From positions 62,001 through 126,000 of the forward strand of contig NZ_JAHTKI010000017.1 in NCBI RefSeq assembly GCF_019145475.1: DNA of 64,000 bases, in the 5' to 3' direction. Below are positions 40,917 through 48,880 of the stretch, piece after piece (the first letter of the stretch is position 1; each line of letters opens with the position of its first letter). Below the pieces are notes generated by a model that had not been told where the DNA came from, did no database searches, and saw nothing but the letters and a program-made list of their open reading frames with translations. The DNA is from Pseudomonas botevensis (GTDB lineage: Bacteria; Pseudomonadota; Gammaproteobacteria; Pseudomonadales; Pseudomonadaceae). Both the position numbers and the translations under genes were made by a program.

Positions 40917-43013
40917 TTAGAAACCGCTTTCCCTGACCCCCAGTGCCGCCATTCGACGCCAGGCCACGCCGAGCAACGATTCACCGCTGCCCTGCAACAC
41001 CACCACCCCGCGCAATGGCTGCACGGGCGTGGGTGCCTGATCCAGCGTAGTCAATCGCGCACCGTATTGCGCCTGCACCGGCTCCGCCCGTTGCTGTTGA
41101 TCGCGGCGCACGGCGATCGGCCCGTGGTGATCGGAGGTCAGCGCTTCCTGATCGATAAAGGCCACGCCATTGGTGTCGATTTCGTTGAGTTGCACGCTGA
41201 TGGCCGGGTGCATCGGATCGTCGGCGATGAAGCGCCCGGTGGCGCCCGACTTGACCCGCCACAACTCGGCCTCGGCCAGATAACCCCGCAGCCGCGTGCC
41301 ATCCTCGACCACCCGTGCCAGCGCATCCTTGCTCGACAGCCAGCGACCGACCGTCAGGTTCGGCAGCAGATCGCGCACCGTGCCGGCGTGCGGCGCACGC
41401 AGCAGCAAGCGTTCGCGCTGGGCCGCCAGCCCACGGTACTCGGCCACCGCTTCGGCCAGCCGTTGTTCGACGATACCGGCGTCCGCAGCAGTTTCGCTAC
41501 GCCCGGCCTGACGGCGCATCAGCAACTGCTGGATCTGGATTTCCTTGCGCACGATGGCCTGGCGCGAATCGAGATCCGGCGATTCCAGTTCGATCAGCAC
41601 CTCGCCCTGCACGACCTGCTGCCCGTCCTCGACCCTGACCGCTTTCACCCGCGCCGACACCGGGGCATGCAAGGCACTGGCGCGACCGCTCTCCAGCATC
41701 GTCGGCAGTTCCACCGCGCTGCGCCACGGCACGATCAGCACCAGCAACAGGCCCAGCACCGCCAGGCTGCTGAGCAGCACCCGTGGGCCGTGAGCCTGCT
41801 CGCGGCGGCTCCACCACTGACGCCACTCATTCATGATCGGCAGGAAGATGAACCACACCAGTTCCACCAGCATCAGGAAGATCCCCAACACTTTGAAGAA
41901 CAGGTGATAGACCGCCAGCGCGATCCCGAAAAACAACGCCGCACGCCATAACCACGAGCCATACCCCCAGATCAGCAAACGCCGCTGCATCGTCGGCGAC
42001 CAAGGCTCCGGCGCCGGGGCACCGTAACCGAACAGAAATTCCCGCAACCGCCAGCGACACAGGGCAAAGGCCCGGCCCTGAAGGTTGTCGACTTCCCACA
42101 AATCGCTGAGCAGAAAGTAACCGTCGAAGCGCATGAACGGATTGAGATTGACCACCAGCGTGGTGATCCACGTCGCACTGGCGAGCATGAACGCCGCCGT
42201 ACGGCCGGGACCGTCGGGCAGGAACGACCACACCAGCAGGGCCAGACACGCCAGCACCAGCTCCGCCATCACCCCGCCGGCGCCGATCAGCAAGCGCGCG
42301 CGCCGGTCGTTGACCCGCCAGGCGTCGCTGACGTCGGTGTAGAACATCGGCAACAGCACCATGAACGCCACGCCCATGCTCTGCACCCGACACCCGGCGC
42401 GCTTGGCCATGAACGCATGGCCGAATTCATGACAGAGCTTGGCGAAAAACAATGACACGCCGAATGCGATTGCGCCGCCAAGGCTGAACAGGTGCGGAAA
42501 GGTGCCGACGAAACGCTGCCAGTCCCGCGAGACCAGAAACACCCCGAGCGCCAGCGTCGCCGGCAAGCCGTAGCGCAGCAGTTTCGGGCCGAAACGCTCG
42601 AGCCATGGCCAGACGCGGTTGAGAAAGGCGTCCGGGCGCCACAGCGGAATCCGGAAGAACAGGTATTGATGCAGCAGGATCTGCCACAGGCTCTGCCGTT
42701 GCGCGAGCGCCTTGACGTGGTAGCTGGCGCGTTGCTCATCGTCGACGGCGCTGATCAGATCGTGGCCGCGCAAAAACACCAGCAAATGCGCCAGCTCATT
42801 GCCATCCAGCGGCAACCCCGGCTCACGATTGGCCGCTCGCAGTACCTGCTCCGCGTCGCCCAGCGACCAATGCCGCAACAGGCGCATCGCGGCGCTGCCG
42901 AGTTTGAAATAGCGGCCGCGAACCGGGTCAGCAAGAGTCCAGCGCGGCGAACCGTCCAATGCCGGCGCCGCGGGCGACAATTGCAGGTCGGCACGCAGGC
43001 TCGGCAGGTTCAT
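40917..43013 (-). CDS. PqqD-like / M50 site-2 protease / HlyD fusion protein
   Basis: A 698-residue multi-domain membrane protein. Residues 20-90 resemble a PqqD/RRE peptide-binding winged helix (LADPVRGRYFKLGSAAMRLL). Membrane helices follow with the M50 zinc site HEFGH (195-199) and the third ligand in NPFMRFDGYF (Asp297). About six helices lead to a C-terminal HlyD-type periplasmic part (about 425-640; ALHAPVSARVKAVRVEDGQQV, LLLRAPHAGTVRDLLPN). The gene abuts the GAF-HlyD gene (stop TAA, then ATG). Such 'peptide zinc metalloprotease'-like proteins occur with bacterial peptide or protein exporters; the cleaved substrate is unproven. Confidence 0.86.
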   Translation of the reverse strand: MNLPSLRADLQLSPAAPALDGSPRWTLADPVRGRYFKLGSAAMRLLRHWSLGDAEQVLRAANREPGLPLDGNELAHLLVFLRGHDLISAVDDEQRASYHVKALAQRQSLWQILLHQYLFFRIPLWRPDAFLNRVWPWLERFGPKLLRYGLPATLALGVFLVSRDWQRFVGTFPHLFSLGGAIAFGVSLFFAKLCHEFGHAFMAKRAGCRVQSMGVAFMVLLPMFYTDVSDAWRVNDRRARLLIGAGGVMAELVLACLALLVWSFLPDGPGRTAAFMLASATWITTLVVNLNPFMRFDGYFLLSDLWEVDNLQGRAFALCRWRLREFLFGYGAPAPEPWSPTMQRRLLIWGYGSWLWRAALFFGIALAVYHLFFKVLGIFLMLVELVWFIFLPIMNEWRQWWSRREQAHGPRVLLSSLAVLGLLLVLIVPWRSAVELPTMLESGRASALHAPVSARVKAVRVEDGQQVVQGEVLIELESPDLDSRQAIVRKEIQIQQLLMRRQAGRSETAADAGIVEQRLAEAVAEYRGLAAQRERLLLRAPHAGTVRDLLPNLTVGRWLSSKDALARVVEDGTRLRGYLAEAELWRVKSGATGRFIADDPMHPAISVQLNEIDTNGVAFIDQEALTSDHHGPIAVRRDQQQRAEPVQAQYGARLTTLDQAPTPVQPLRGVVVLQGSGESLLGVAWRRMAALGVRESGF

Positions 43014-44333
43014 TTACAGGCCCACGCTCTGACGCAGGCCTGCCAGTGGCCGGCGCAGCAGATACAGCGCCAGCGGCGCGCGGTCACCGAAAATCTTCGC
43101 CGTGCCGCGCAGGCCGATGCGCGGCGGCGCATCGGCGAAATTGGCGTCGAGCCGGTAAGCCAGTTGCCCGCCAGCGGTGGGCTGCGCTTCGTAAGCCGAG
43201 CGCTCAAGCGTAGCGAGATGGCGTTGCAGCGGATCGCTGTCGAGAAACAGCGCGACTTCGGCGCCGGGTTCCAGGGCGATCGCATCGCCCACCGCCAGTT
43301 CGATGCGCAACTCGGCCTGGCTCGGGTCGGCGATTTCCATCAGCCGCTCGCCGGTCTGCACCGGTTTGCCGGTCCAGCGCTCGGCGTCGGCGAACACCGC
43401 GATCCCGTCACGCTCGGCGCGCACTTCACTGCGGTTGAGCAGCTCGCGGGCGTAATCACGCTCGGCGCGCTTTTGTTCGACCCGGGCCGCCAGCAGATCC
43501 ACCCGGGAGCTGGATTCGGCATCGGCGAACGAACGCTGGGAATTGGATTTGAGTTCGGCTTCGGCAACGCCCAACGCACGTTCGGCGACATCGGCCTGAG
43601 CCTTGAGCGTGGTGCTTTCGAAGCGCAGCAGCAGGTCGCCGGTCTTCACCGACTGGTTGGGTTTGACCAGGAACTCGGCAATCACCCCGTCCAACGGCGC
43701 AGCGACCACGCGGCCACCCTGAGGCACCACTTCGGCCGGTGCCAGCACTGACTGACGCACCGGGATCAACAAGCCGAGCAACAACACCGCGACCAACGCC
43801 ACCTGACGCTTGCGCGTCCAGCGCAGGCGCCACGGTTTGCGCGGTTGCAAGGCCAGCCAGGCATGACTGTAGGTGTCACCCAGTTGCGAGAGCAGCACTT
43901 GTTCGGACGGGTTCCACGGCACATCGCGGGCCAGCCACAAACCGCCGAAGACCTCGCCCTGACGGTCGATCAGCGGCAACCAGAAGACTTGCGCCGCCGA
44001 CAGACTGCGCCAGTCGGCCTGAATCGATTCGTTCACCAGCTCCGGCGCAATCACTCGCGCCTGCTTCAGCACATTCTGTTTGAACAGTTGCGCCACAGCC
44101 TGCTCGACGAAGGCCACGAACGGCGCATTCGGTTCCACCGCGCTGACCCCGGTCACCGCCTGCACCTTGCCGGCAATCAGCAACGCCGCGTGGCGAAAAC
44201 CGAACAGCGACTGGCCGTCGTTGACCAGGCTGTAGGCCAGTTGCGGCGCATTACGGGACGCGCGGGTCTGACGTTCGAGGTCGAGAAACCGCGCGAACAC
44301 CTGCTCGGCGCCACCGTTCACCGGGGCGTTCAT
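43014..44333 (-). CDS. GAF-like/HlyD fusion, membrane-fusion adaptor
   Basis: A 439-residue protein. The first 165 residues resemble a GAF sensory domain (LAYSLVNDGQSLFGFRHAAL, VFWLPLIDRQGEVFGGLWLA). A membrane helix follows at about 176-192 (VALVAVLLLGLLIPV), then a HlyD adaptor with both lipoyl halves (VVAAPLDGVIAEFLVKPNQSV; SEVRAERDGIAVFADAE) and a coiled coil. The sensor part would be cytoplasmic and the HlyD part periplasmic. It overlaps the upstream HlyD gene by 4 bp and abuts the M50 gene. The combination is uncommon. Confidence 0.83.
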   Translation of the reverse strand: MNAPVNGGAEQVFARFLDLERQTRASRNAPQLAYSLVNDGQSLFGFRHAALLIAGKVQAVTGVSAVEPNAPFVAFVEQAVAQLFKQNVLKQARVIAPELVNESIQADWRSLSAAQVFWLPLIDRQGEVFGGLWLARDVPWNPSEQVLLSQLGDTYSHAWLALQPRKPWRLRWTRKRQVALVAVLLLGLLIPVRQSVLAPAEVVPQGGRVVAAPLDGVIAEFLVKPNQSVKTGDLLLRFESTTLKAQADVAERALGVAEAELKSNSQRSFADAESSSRVDLLAARVEQKRAERDYARELLNRSEVRAERDGIAVFADAERWTGKPVQTGERLMEIADPSQAELRIELAVGDAIALEPGAEVALFLDSDPLQRHLATLERSAYEAQPTAGGQLAYRLDANFADAPPRIGLRGTAKIFGDRAPLALYLLRRPLAGLRQSVGL

Positions 44334-45109
44334 TTAAGCTCCGAGAAATGCGCGGTGCCGCTCATGCCGGCGACCAGGCCCTGGACTTGCGGCAGGGTCG
44401 CGACCAGCAACAGGGTCTGACTGCCTTCATCGATGCGTGCGCCCAGGCGCTTGACCGTGGCGTCCAGCGGCTGACCGGTTTCATCGGGGACGAAGCTGAA
44501 CGTCTGGCCGGGCTTGAGCTTCGCCATCCAGCGCGACGGCACCAGCAGATGAATTTCCAGAGTGCGGTTGTCGACAACATCCAGTAGCGGCGACCCGGCC
44601 GGCACGCTCTCGTAGCGCTTGACCTTGCGCTCGACCACTTGCCCGTCGAACGGCGCGATCACGCTGCAGCGCTTGACCTGAACCTGATAAACCTGGGACT
44701 GCGCCTGGGTTTCGCTGACCTTGGCCTCGGCCCGCGCCACCTCGAAACGCCCGACGGAATTGAGCGCGGCCAGTTGCTTGTTGTGCGCCAACTCTTCACC
44801 GGCGCCACGACTGGCGGCTTGCGCGGCATTGAGCTGGGCCTGATAGGCCGAACAGTCGAACCGCGCCAGCGTATCGCCCTTTTTGAACGATTCGCCCTCG
44901 CTGAACGGCAACTCGACAATCCGCCCGGACAACTCACTGGCGAGTACCGCCTGGTCCCGCGCCCGCAACACACCCCGCGCATCACTGCTCGCCGACACAT
45001 TGCCCGCCGCGCCGTTATCCAGCAGCGGATCGTCTGGCCCGGGCGTTTGCGCCTGAACAGCACTGGTCAACAAGGTCAATCCGATAGCCCAACCACGAAA
45101 ACGCCGCAT
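44330..45109 (-). CDS. periplasmic HlyD-type adaptor, short form
   Basis: A 259-residue efflux adaptor with a cleavable signal peptide (residues 1-20, ending VQA). It contains the lipoyl half VLASELSGRIVELPFSEGES, an AQAASRGAGEELAHNKQ coiled coil, and a second lipoyl half VKRCSVIAPFDGQVVERKV. It has no C-terminal membrane-proximal extension, so it is shorter than usual. It is the first gene of the minus-strand export operon, overlapping GAF-HlyD by 4 bp; the ribosome site is weak. It may bridge to the TolC-like lipoprotein encoded at 27.7 kb. Confidence 0.87.
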   Translation of the reverse strand: MRRFRGWAIGLTLLTSAVQAQTPGPDDPLLDNGAAGNVSASSDARGVLRARDQAVLASELSGRIVELPFSEGESFKKGDTLARFDCSAYQAQLNAAQAASRGAGEELAHNKQLAALNSVGRFEVARAEAKVSETQAQSQVYQVQVKRCSVIAPFDGQVVERKVKRYESVPAGSPLLDVVDNRTLEIHLLVPSRWMAKLKPGQTFSFVPDETGQPLDATVKRLGARIDEGSQTLLLVATLPQVQGLVAGMSGTAHFSELK

Positions 45110-45399
45110 AACCGCTACTCCCTGTCGGATGTGCGGAGTCTACGACAGCGGGGTTTAGCGTCAAGCGAAAGGCCATCACTGCTTGGAAATGTCCTGGTGC
45201 AAAAACCACAGTTTGATCAACTTAGCTGCGGAATTGATTCAATCCTGTAGGAGTGTTGTTTTTTCCTACACGCGTCACAGACGCAGCCTATTCGACAAAG
45301 TGAAGATAACGACAAGGTGAGGGCGTACTCCTGCTTTATCGCAACAACTGCTGACACAGACGACGATGAATGGCTTGACCCACACTGAAGTGTGTAACC

Positions 45400-45568
45400 A
45401 AAACTGGAGGGCCGGCGCTGGTTAGAATCCAGCAGATTGAGTCGTTGGAAAAACCACGGTTGACCTGCATGACGAACTCAATCAAGATTGCCTTACTCAG
45501 CCCCGTACGTAGCGATTCAGTTCGCTGGCAGTTGGGGATGAAAAAACCGGCTTAGGCCGGTTTTTTCG
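45400..45568 (+). ncRNA. candidate small RNA ending in a strong terminator
   Basis: About 150 bases with several stem-loops precede a strong rho-independent terminator and do not encode a convincing protein. The 5' end is not defined by the sequence. It could instead be the leader of the NYN gene, with the terminator acting as an attenuator. I do not recognise a known RNA family. Confidence 0.4.
45541..45568 (+). terminator. strong intrinsic terminator before the NYN gene
   Basis: The stem AAAAAACCGGC/GCCGGTTTTTT around a short TTAG loop is symmetrical, so it can end transcription in either direction. It lies only 16 bp before the GTG start of the NYN gene. Confidence 0.88.
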
Positions 45569-45584
45569 TTTCTGAGGATTTTTT

Positions 45585-46274
45585 GTGCGCACAGCTTGCT
45601 TTGTTGATGGCTACAACCTGTTCTACGGATTGCTCGCCGGTACACCTTATAAATGGCTGAATCTCAGGAGCCTGCTTTCGCATATCACGCACATCGAAAA
45701 TCCGAAAAGCTCGATTAGCTCGATTGATTACTTCACGTCCCCCATCAAGCCCCAACTGGCAACGCTTGGAAGAATATCCAAGGAAGCTCAAGACTCTTAT
45801 ATAAAGGCGTTGCGAGCCAGCAATGTCACTGTGCATTTTGGTCGTCATCAGCTCGAACCCGCCAAAGCTCCAAGGTTCGTCGGCAGACACACTCCTGCTT
45901 CCCGCCAAGACAAAGTCGATATCTGGAAGTTGGAAGAAAAAGAAACCGATGTTCACATCGCCATTAGCATGTACCGCGCTGCCAGCCGACAGACAGCATG
46001 TGCGGCTCACGAGTGCATTGAACAGATTGTGCTGGTATCTGGCGATACAGACATGACACCTGTCCTGAAAGCCGTGCGAGCAGACTTTCCCAATGTAATC
46101 ATCGGGATCATTCTCCCTTATCGCGCGGATTCTGATCGACCAGCCCCTGGCGCCCTGAAAAACCACTCACACTGGATACGGCGCGTCATCACCGCTGACG
46201 AGCTGTTGTCGCATCAATTCCCGGACCGGGTTCCCACTCACAAGAAACCCGCCATCAAACCGGATTACTGGTAG
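45585..46274 (+). CDS. NYN-domain (PIN-like nuclease) protein
   Basis: A 229-residue protein of the NYN/LabA type, a PIN-fold nuclease family acting on RNA. Acidic residues of the active site are visible: CFVDGYNLFYGLL (Asp8), KETDVHIAISMY (about residue 125), and VLVSGDTDMTPVLKAV (about residue 150). The start is GTG with GAGG upstream, directly after a terminator. It is single, and its 3' end overlaps the convergent outer-membrane-factor gene by 20 bp. Its GC content is lower than its neighbours, which hints at later acquisition. The target RNA is unknown. Confidence 0.87.
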   Translation: MRTACFVDGYNLFYGLLAGTPYKWLNLRSLLSHITHIENPKSSISSIDYFTSPIKPQLATLGRISKEAQDSYIKALRASNVTVHFGRHQLEPAKAPRFVGRHTPASRQDKVDIWKLEEKETDVHIAISMYRAASRQTACAAHECIEQIVLVSGDTDMTPVLKAVRADFPNVIIGIILPYRADSDRPAPGALKNHSHWIRRVITADELLSHQFPDRVPTHKKPAIKPDYW

Positions 46275-47787
46275 CCGCCAAAGCCTCCGGATACACCGAC
46301 TCCCATCCCCCACCCAGCGCCTTGTACAACCCGACCATCGCCAGTGAAACGCCCGTGGAGCTTTCCACCCACTGCTCCTGAGTCGCGAGCAACGCGCCCT
46401 GCAAGGTCAGGACGTTGACGAAATCGACCACACCTTCGACGTATTGCTGTTGCGCGGTGCGCAGGGCGATCTGGTTCTGGCGTACGGCTTCGGCGAGGCT
46501 GTCGCGGCGGCGTTGACTGGCGTTGTAGGCGGTCAGTTGATCGTCGATTTCATGCCAGGCGCGCAAGACGGTTTGCTGGTAGGCGATGGCCGCTTCCTGT
46601 TGCTGGGCTTCGCGCAGTTGCAGCACACCACGCAGGCGTCCGCCGTCGAACAGCGGCAGGCTCAGTTGCGGGCCGATACTGAAGGCGCGCGAACCCCATG
46701 AGCCGAAATCACTGAGCTGCATGGCCTGCGAACCGAGGTTGCCGGACAGGGTGATGCGCGGATAGAAATCCCCCTTTGCCACGCCGATATTGGCGGTGGC
46801 GGCGTGCAGACGCGCCTCGGCCTGGCGAATGTCCGGACGGCGTTCGGCCAGTTGCGAAGGCAGGCCGATGGCGACTTGCGGCGGCGACTGCGGCACCGGC
46901 GCGTCTGTGGAAAGCGCCTGGTTCAATGCTTGTGGCGGCTCCCCCATCAACAGGCTGAGGGCGTTGATCAATTGCGCCTGACGCTGCTCCAACGCCGGCA
47001 GGCGCGACTCGATGGCCGCCACCTGAGCGGCGGCTTCGGCGACATCCAGATCCGTCGCCACGCCATCGTTCAAACGCAGCTGCGAGAGTTTCAGGCTGTG
47101 CCGGGCGACGTCGAGGTTCTGCTCGGTGACCGCACGGGTGTTCTGTACGCCTCGCAGCTGGATGTAGTTCTGCGCCGTGTCGGCGAGTACCGCCAGCAGC
47201 ACGCCGCGCCGGTCGTTCTCCGCAACTTGCAGAGTGGCATCGGCGGCTTCGGTTTCCCGGCGCACACGGCCCCAGAAATCCAGCTCCCAGGAAGCGGAAA
47301 AACCGGCGTCCCACAGGTTGAAGGCCGAGTCGCCGTTGTGCCCGGACGGATCGTTCAAGCCCTCGCCGCTGTTACGCTTGCGCCCGTAGCTGCCGGTGAC
47401 GGCGGTGTTGGGATAACGATCGGCAGTCATCACCTGGCGCACGGCGCGGCTTTGTTGCAGGCGACTGCTGGCCAGTTGCAGATCCAGGTTGCTGCGCAAG
47501 GCGCGCTGGGTCAGGGCCGAGAGCTGTGCGTCGTGAAAGACCTCCCACCAGCGTTCGTTCAAAGGATCGCTGACGGCCTGGCCCGGCGCGGATCTGGCGG
47601 GCTTGGCCCAGTCGGCGATTTGCGTGGCCTGGGGTTTGTGGAAGTCAGGGCCGACGGTACAAGCCGTCAGGCTGCCGGCAAGCAGGGCGCCAACGATAAG
47701 TGGCTTGAGCCGGCCTCTTCGCGAGCAAGCCTGCTCCCACAAAAAATGCCCCGCCGCGAAGGCGTCAGTCCGGTCATCACGAATCAT
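46255..47787 (-). CDS. efflux outer-membrane lipoprotein (NodT/OMF family)
   Basis: A 510-residue TolC-like protein, last gene of an EmrAB-type pump operon. Lipobox LTAC at about residue 43 and the CTVGPDFHKP start of the mature protein are typical. The ATG at 47785-47787 overlaps the stop of the EmrA-like gene. The N-terminal leader is unusually long because residues about 16-24 (FLWEQACSR) are encoded by an REP element. The two OEP repeats are complete. It provides the outer-membrane exit of the pump. Confidence 0.9.
   Translation of the reverse strand: MIRDDRTDAFAAGHFLWEQACSRRGRLKPLIVGALLAGSLTACTVGPDFHKPQATQIADWAKPARSAPGQAVSDPLNERWWEVFHDAQLSALTQRALRSNLDLQLASSRLQQSRAVRQVMTADRYPNTAVTGSYGRKRNSGEGLNDPSGHNGDSAFNLWDAGFSASWELDFWGRVRRETEAADATLQVAENDRRGVLLAVLADTAQNYIQLRGVQNTRAVTEQNLDVARHSLKLSQLRLNDGVATDLDVAEAAAQVAAIESRLPALEQRQAQLINALSLLMGEPPQALNQALSTDAPVPQSPPQVAIGLPSQLAERRPDIRQAEARLHAATANIGVAKGDFYPRITLSGNLGSQAMQLSDFGSWGSRAFSIGPQLSLPLFDGGRLRGVLQLREAQQQEAAIAYQQTVLRAWHEIDDQLTAYNASQRRRDSLAEAVRQNQIALRTAQQQYVEGVVDFVNVLTLQGALLATQEQWVESSTGVSLAMVGLYKALGGGWESVYPEALAATSNPV
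47717..47740. repeat. REP element inside the efflux gene leader
   Basis: The sequence on the minus strand, GTGGGAGCAGGCTTGCTCGC, is the standard P. fluorescens REP. It lies within the coding sequence of the outer-membrane factor, between its start and lipobox, in frame. Confidence 0.85.
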
Positions 47788-48854
47788 CGCTGAGTCACCT
47801 CACGCGCCGACGTCGCCGAACTGGCGGTGTCGATGCTCGCCTCCACCGACATCCCCACCCGCAGCCGCTCGGTCAAAGGCTGACCCGGCTCCAGCAGGAT
47901 CTTCACCGGAATGCGCTGCACGACTTTGGTGAAATTGCCGGTGGCGTTGTCCGGTTTCACCGCTGCGAACGTCACGCCGGTAGCCGGGGCGATGCTTTCG
48001 ACGCGGCCGTTCAGGGCTTCACCGCCGAGGCTGTCGACCCGCACTTGCACGTCCTGTCCTGGCTGTACGTCGGTGAGCTGGGTTTCCTGGAAGTTGGCGA
48101 CCACATAGGCCTGGCGCAGCGGCACCACCGCCAGCAGTTTGCTGCCCGGCGTCACATAGGCGCCGACCCGCACCGCGCGCTCGCCGATCATGCCGTCCTG
48201 AGGTGCGGTGATGCGCGTGTAGGACAGCTCGAAACTGGCGATTTCCAGCGCTGCTTGCGCACGCTTCAAGCCCCCTTCGGCGGCATCACGCTGAGCGGTG
48301 AGGATCTCGACCTGCTTGCGCTCCGCCGCCAGTTTCGCGGTAGCGGTGTCGAGACTCGCCGTCGCCTGATCGATGCGGGTACGCGCCTGTTGCGCGTTCT
48401 GCACCGTGCCGGCACCGACGCCCGCGAGGTGGTTGTAGCGATTCAATTCCTGCTGGGCGAACGCCATCTGTGCTTTCGCCGAAACCACCGAAGCCTGCGC
48501 CTGAGCAATCACCGAAGCCTGACGCTCCAGCGTCGCCCTGGCGTTTTGCAGTTGTGCGCGGGCCACCAGGGTTTGCGCATCCGCCGCTTCGGCGGCGGCG
48601 CGCAGGTCACGGTCATCGATCAGCGCCAGCAACTGTCCGGCCTTGACCTGCTGGTTGTCCTCCACCAGCACTTGCTTGATGAAGCCCGCCACCCGTGGCA
48701 CCACCAGGGTGAAGTCGGCGGAAATATAGGCGTCGTTGGTGCTCTGCTGGGTGCGTTTGCCGAACAGGCCCGGCATCGCCAGGTACAGCAACACCCCGAC
48801 AGCCAACGTGGCGGCCACCGCGACCGCGATTTTTTGCTTTGCTTGCGTCGTCAT
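47784..48854 (-). CDS. EmrA-like HlyD-family multidrug efflux adaptor
   Basis: A 356-residue adaptor: membrane helix at about residues 9-29, lipoyl half FIKQVLVEDNQQVKAGQLL, a long coiled coil (ATLERQASVIAQAQASVVSAKA), and the second half SYTRITAPQDGMIGERAV. It pairs with a DHA2-family MFS pump (EmrB) and the OMF in the same operon. The ATG at 48852-48854 has AGAAGG at good distance; an ATG nine codons earlier, overlapping the MFS stop, is also possible. Confidence 0.92.
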   Translation of the reverse strand: MTTQAKQKIAVAVAATLAVGVLLYLAMPGLFGKRTQQSTNDAYISADFTLVVPRVAGFIKQVLVEDNQQVKAGQLLALIDDRDLRAAAEAADAQTLVARAQLQNARATLERQASVIAQAQASVVSAKAQMAFAQQELNRYNHLAGVGAGTVQNAQQARTRIDQATASLDTATAKLAAERKQVEILTAQRDAAEGGLKRAQAALEIASFELSYTRITAPQDGMIGERAVRVGAYVTPGSKLLAVVPLRQAYVVANFQETQLTDVQPGQDVQVRVDSLGGEALNGRVESIAPATGVTFAAVKPDNATGNFTKVVQRIPVKILLEPGQPLTERLRVGMSVEASIDTASSATSAREVTQR

Positions 48855-48880
48855 AAAAACCTTCTGTTTCAGTACAGCCA

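Larger units (their letters stand above)
45110..45584. other. 475-bp intergenic region upstream of the NYN gene
   Basis: This stretch has no recognised protein gene of good quality. It contains the promoter region of the HlyD operon, several small hairpins (CACACT-GAA-GTGTG near 45380-45393; GCTGG...CCAGC near 45416-45433), a 28-codon open frame from ATG 45469 to TAG 45555 without ribosome site, and a strong terminator. A small RNA is the simplest reading. Confidence 0.55.

Noticed and set aside
25918..45109. Classical type I secretion for the giant DUF4347 protein
   Set aside because: No ABC permease/ATPase is in the cassette and the C-terminus has no RTX repeats; use of LapB from the distant locus cannot be excluded.
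45469..45555. A 28-codon open frame (MTNSIKIALLSPVR...)
   Set aside because: It has no ribosome site and ends in the terminator stem; kept only as a possible leader peptide, not as a gene.
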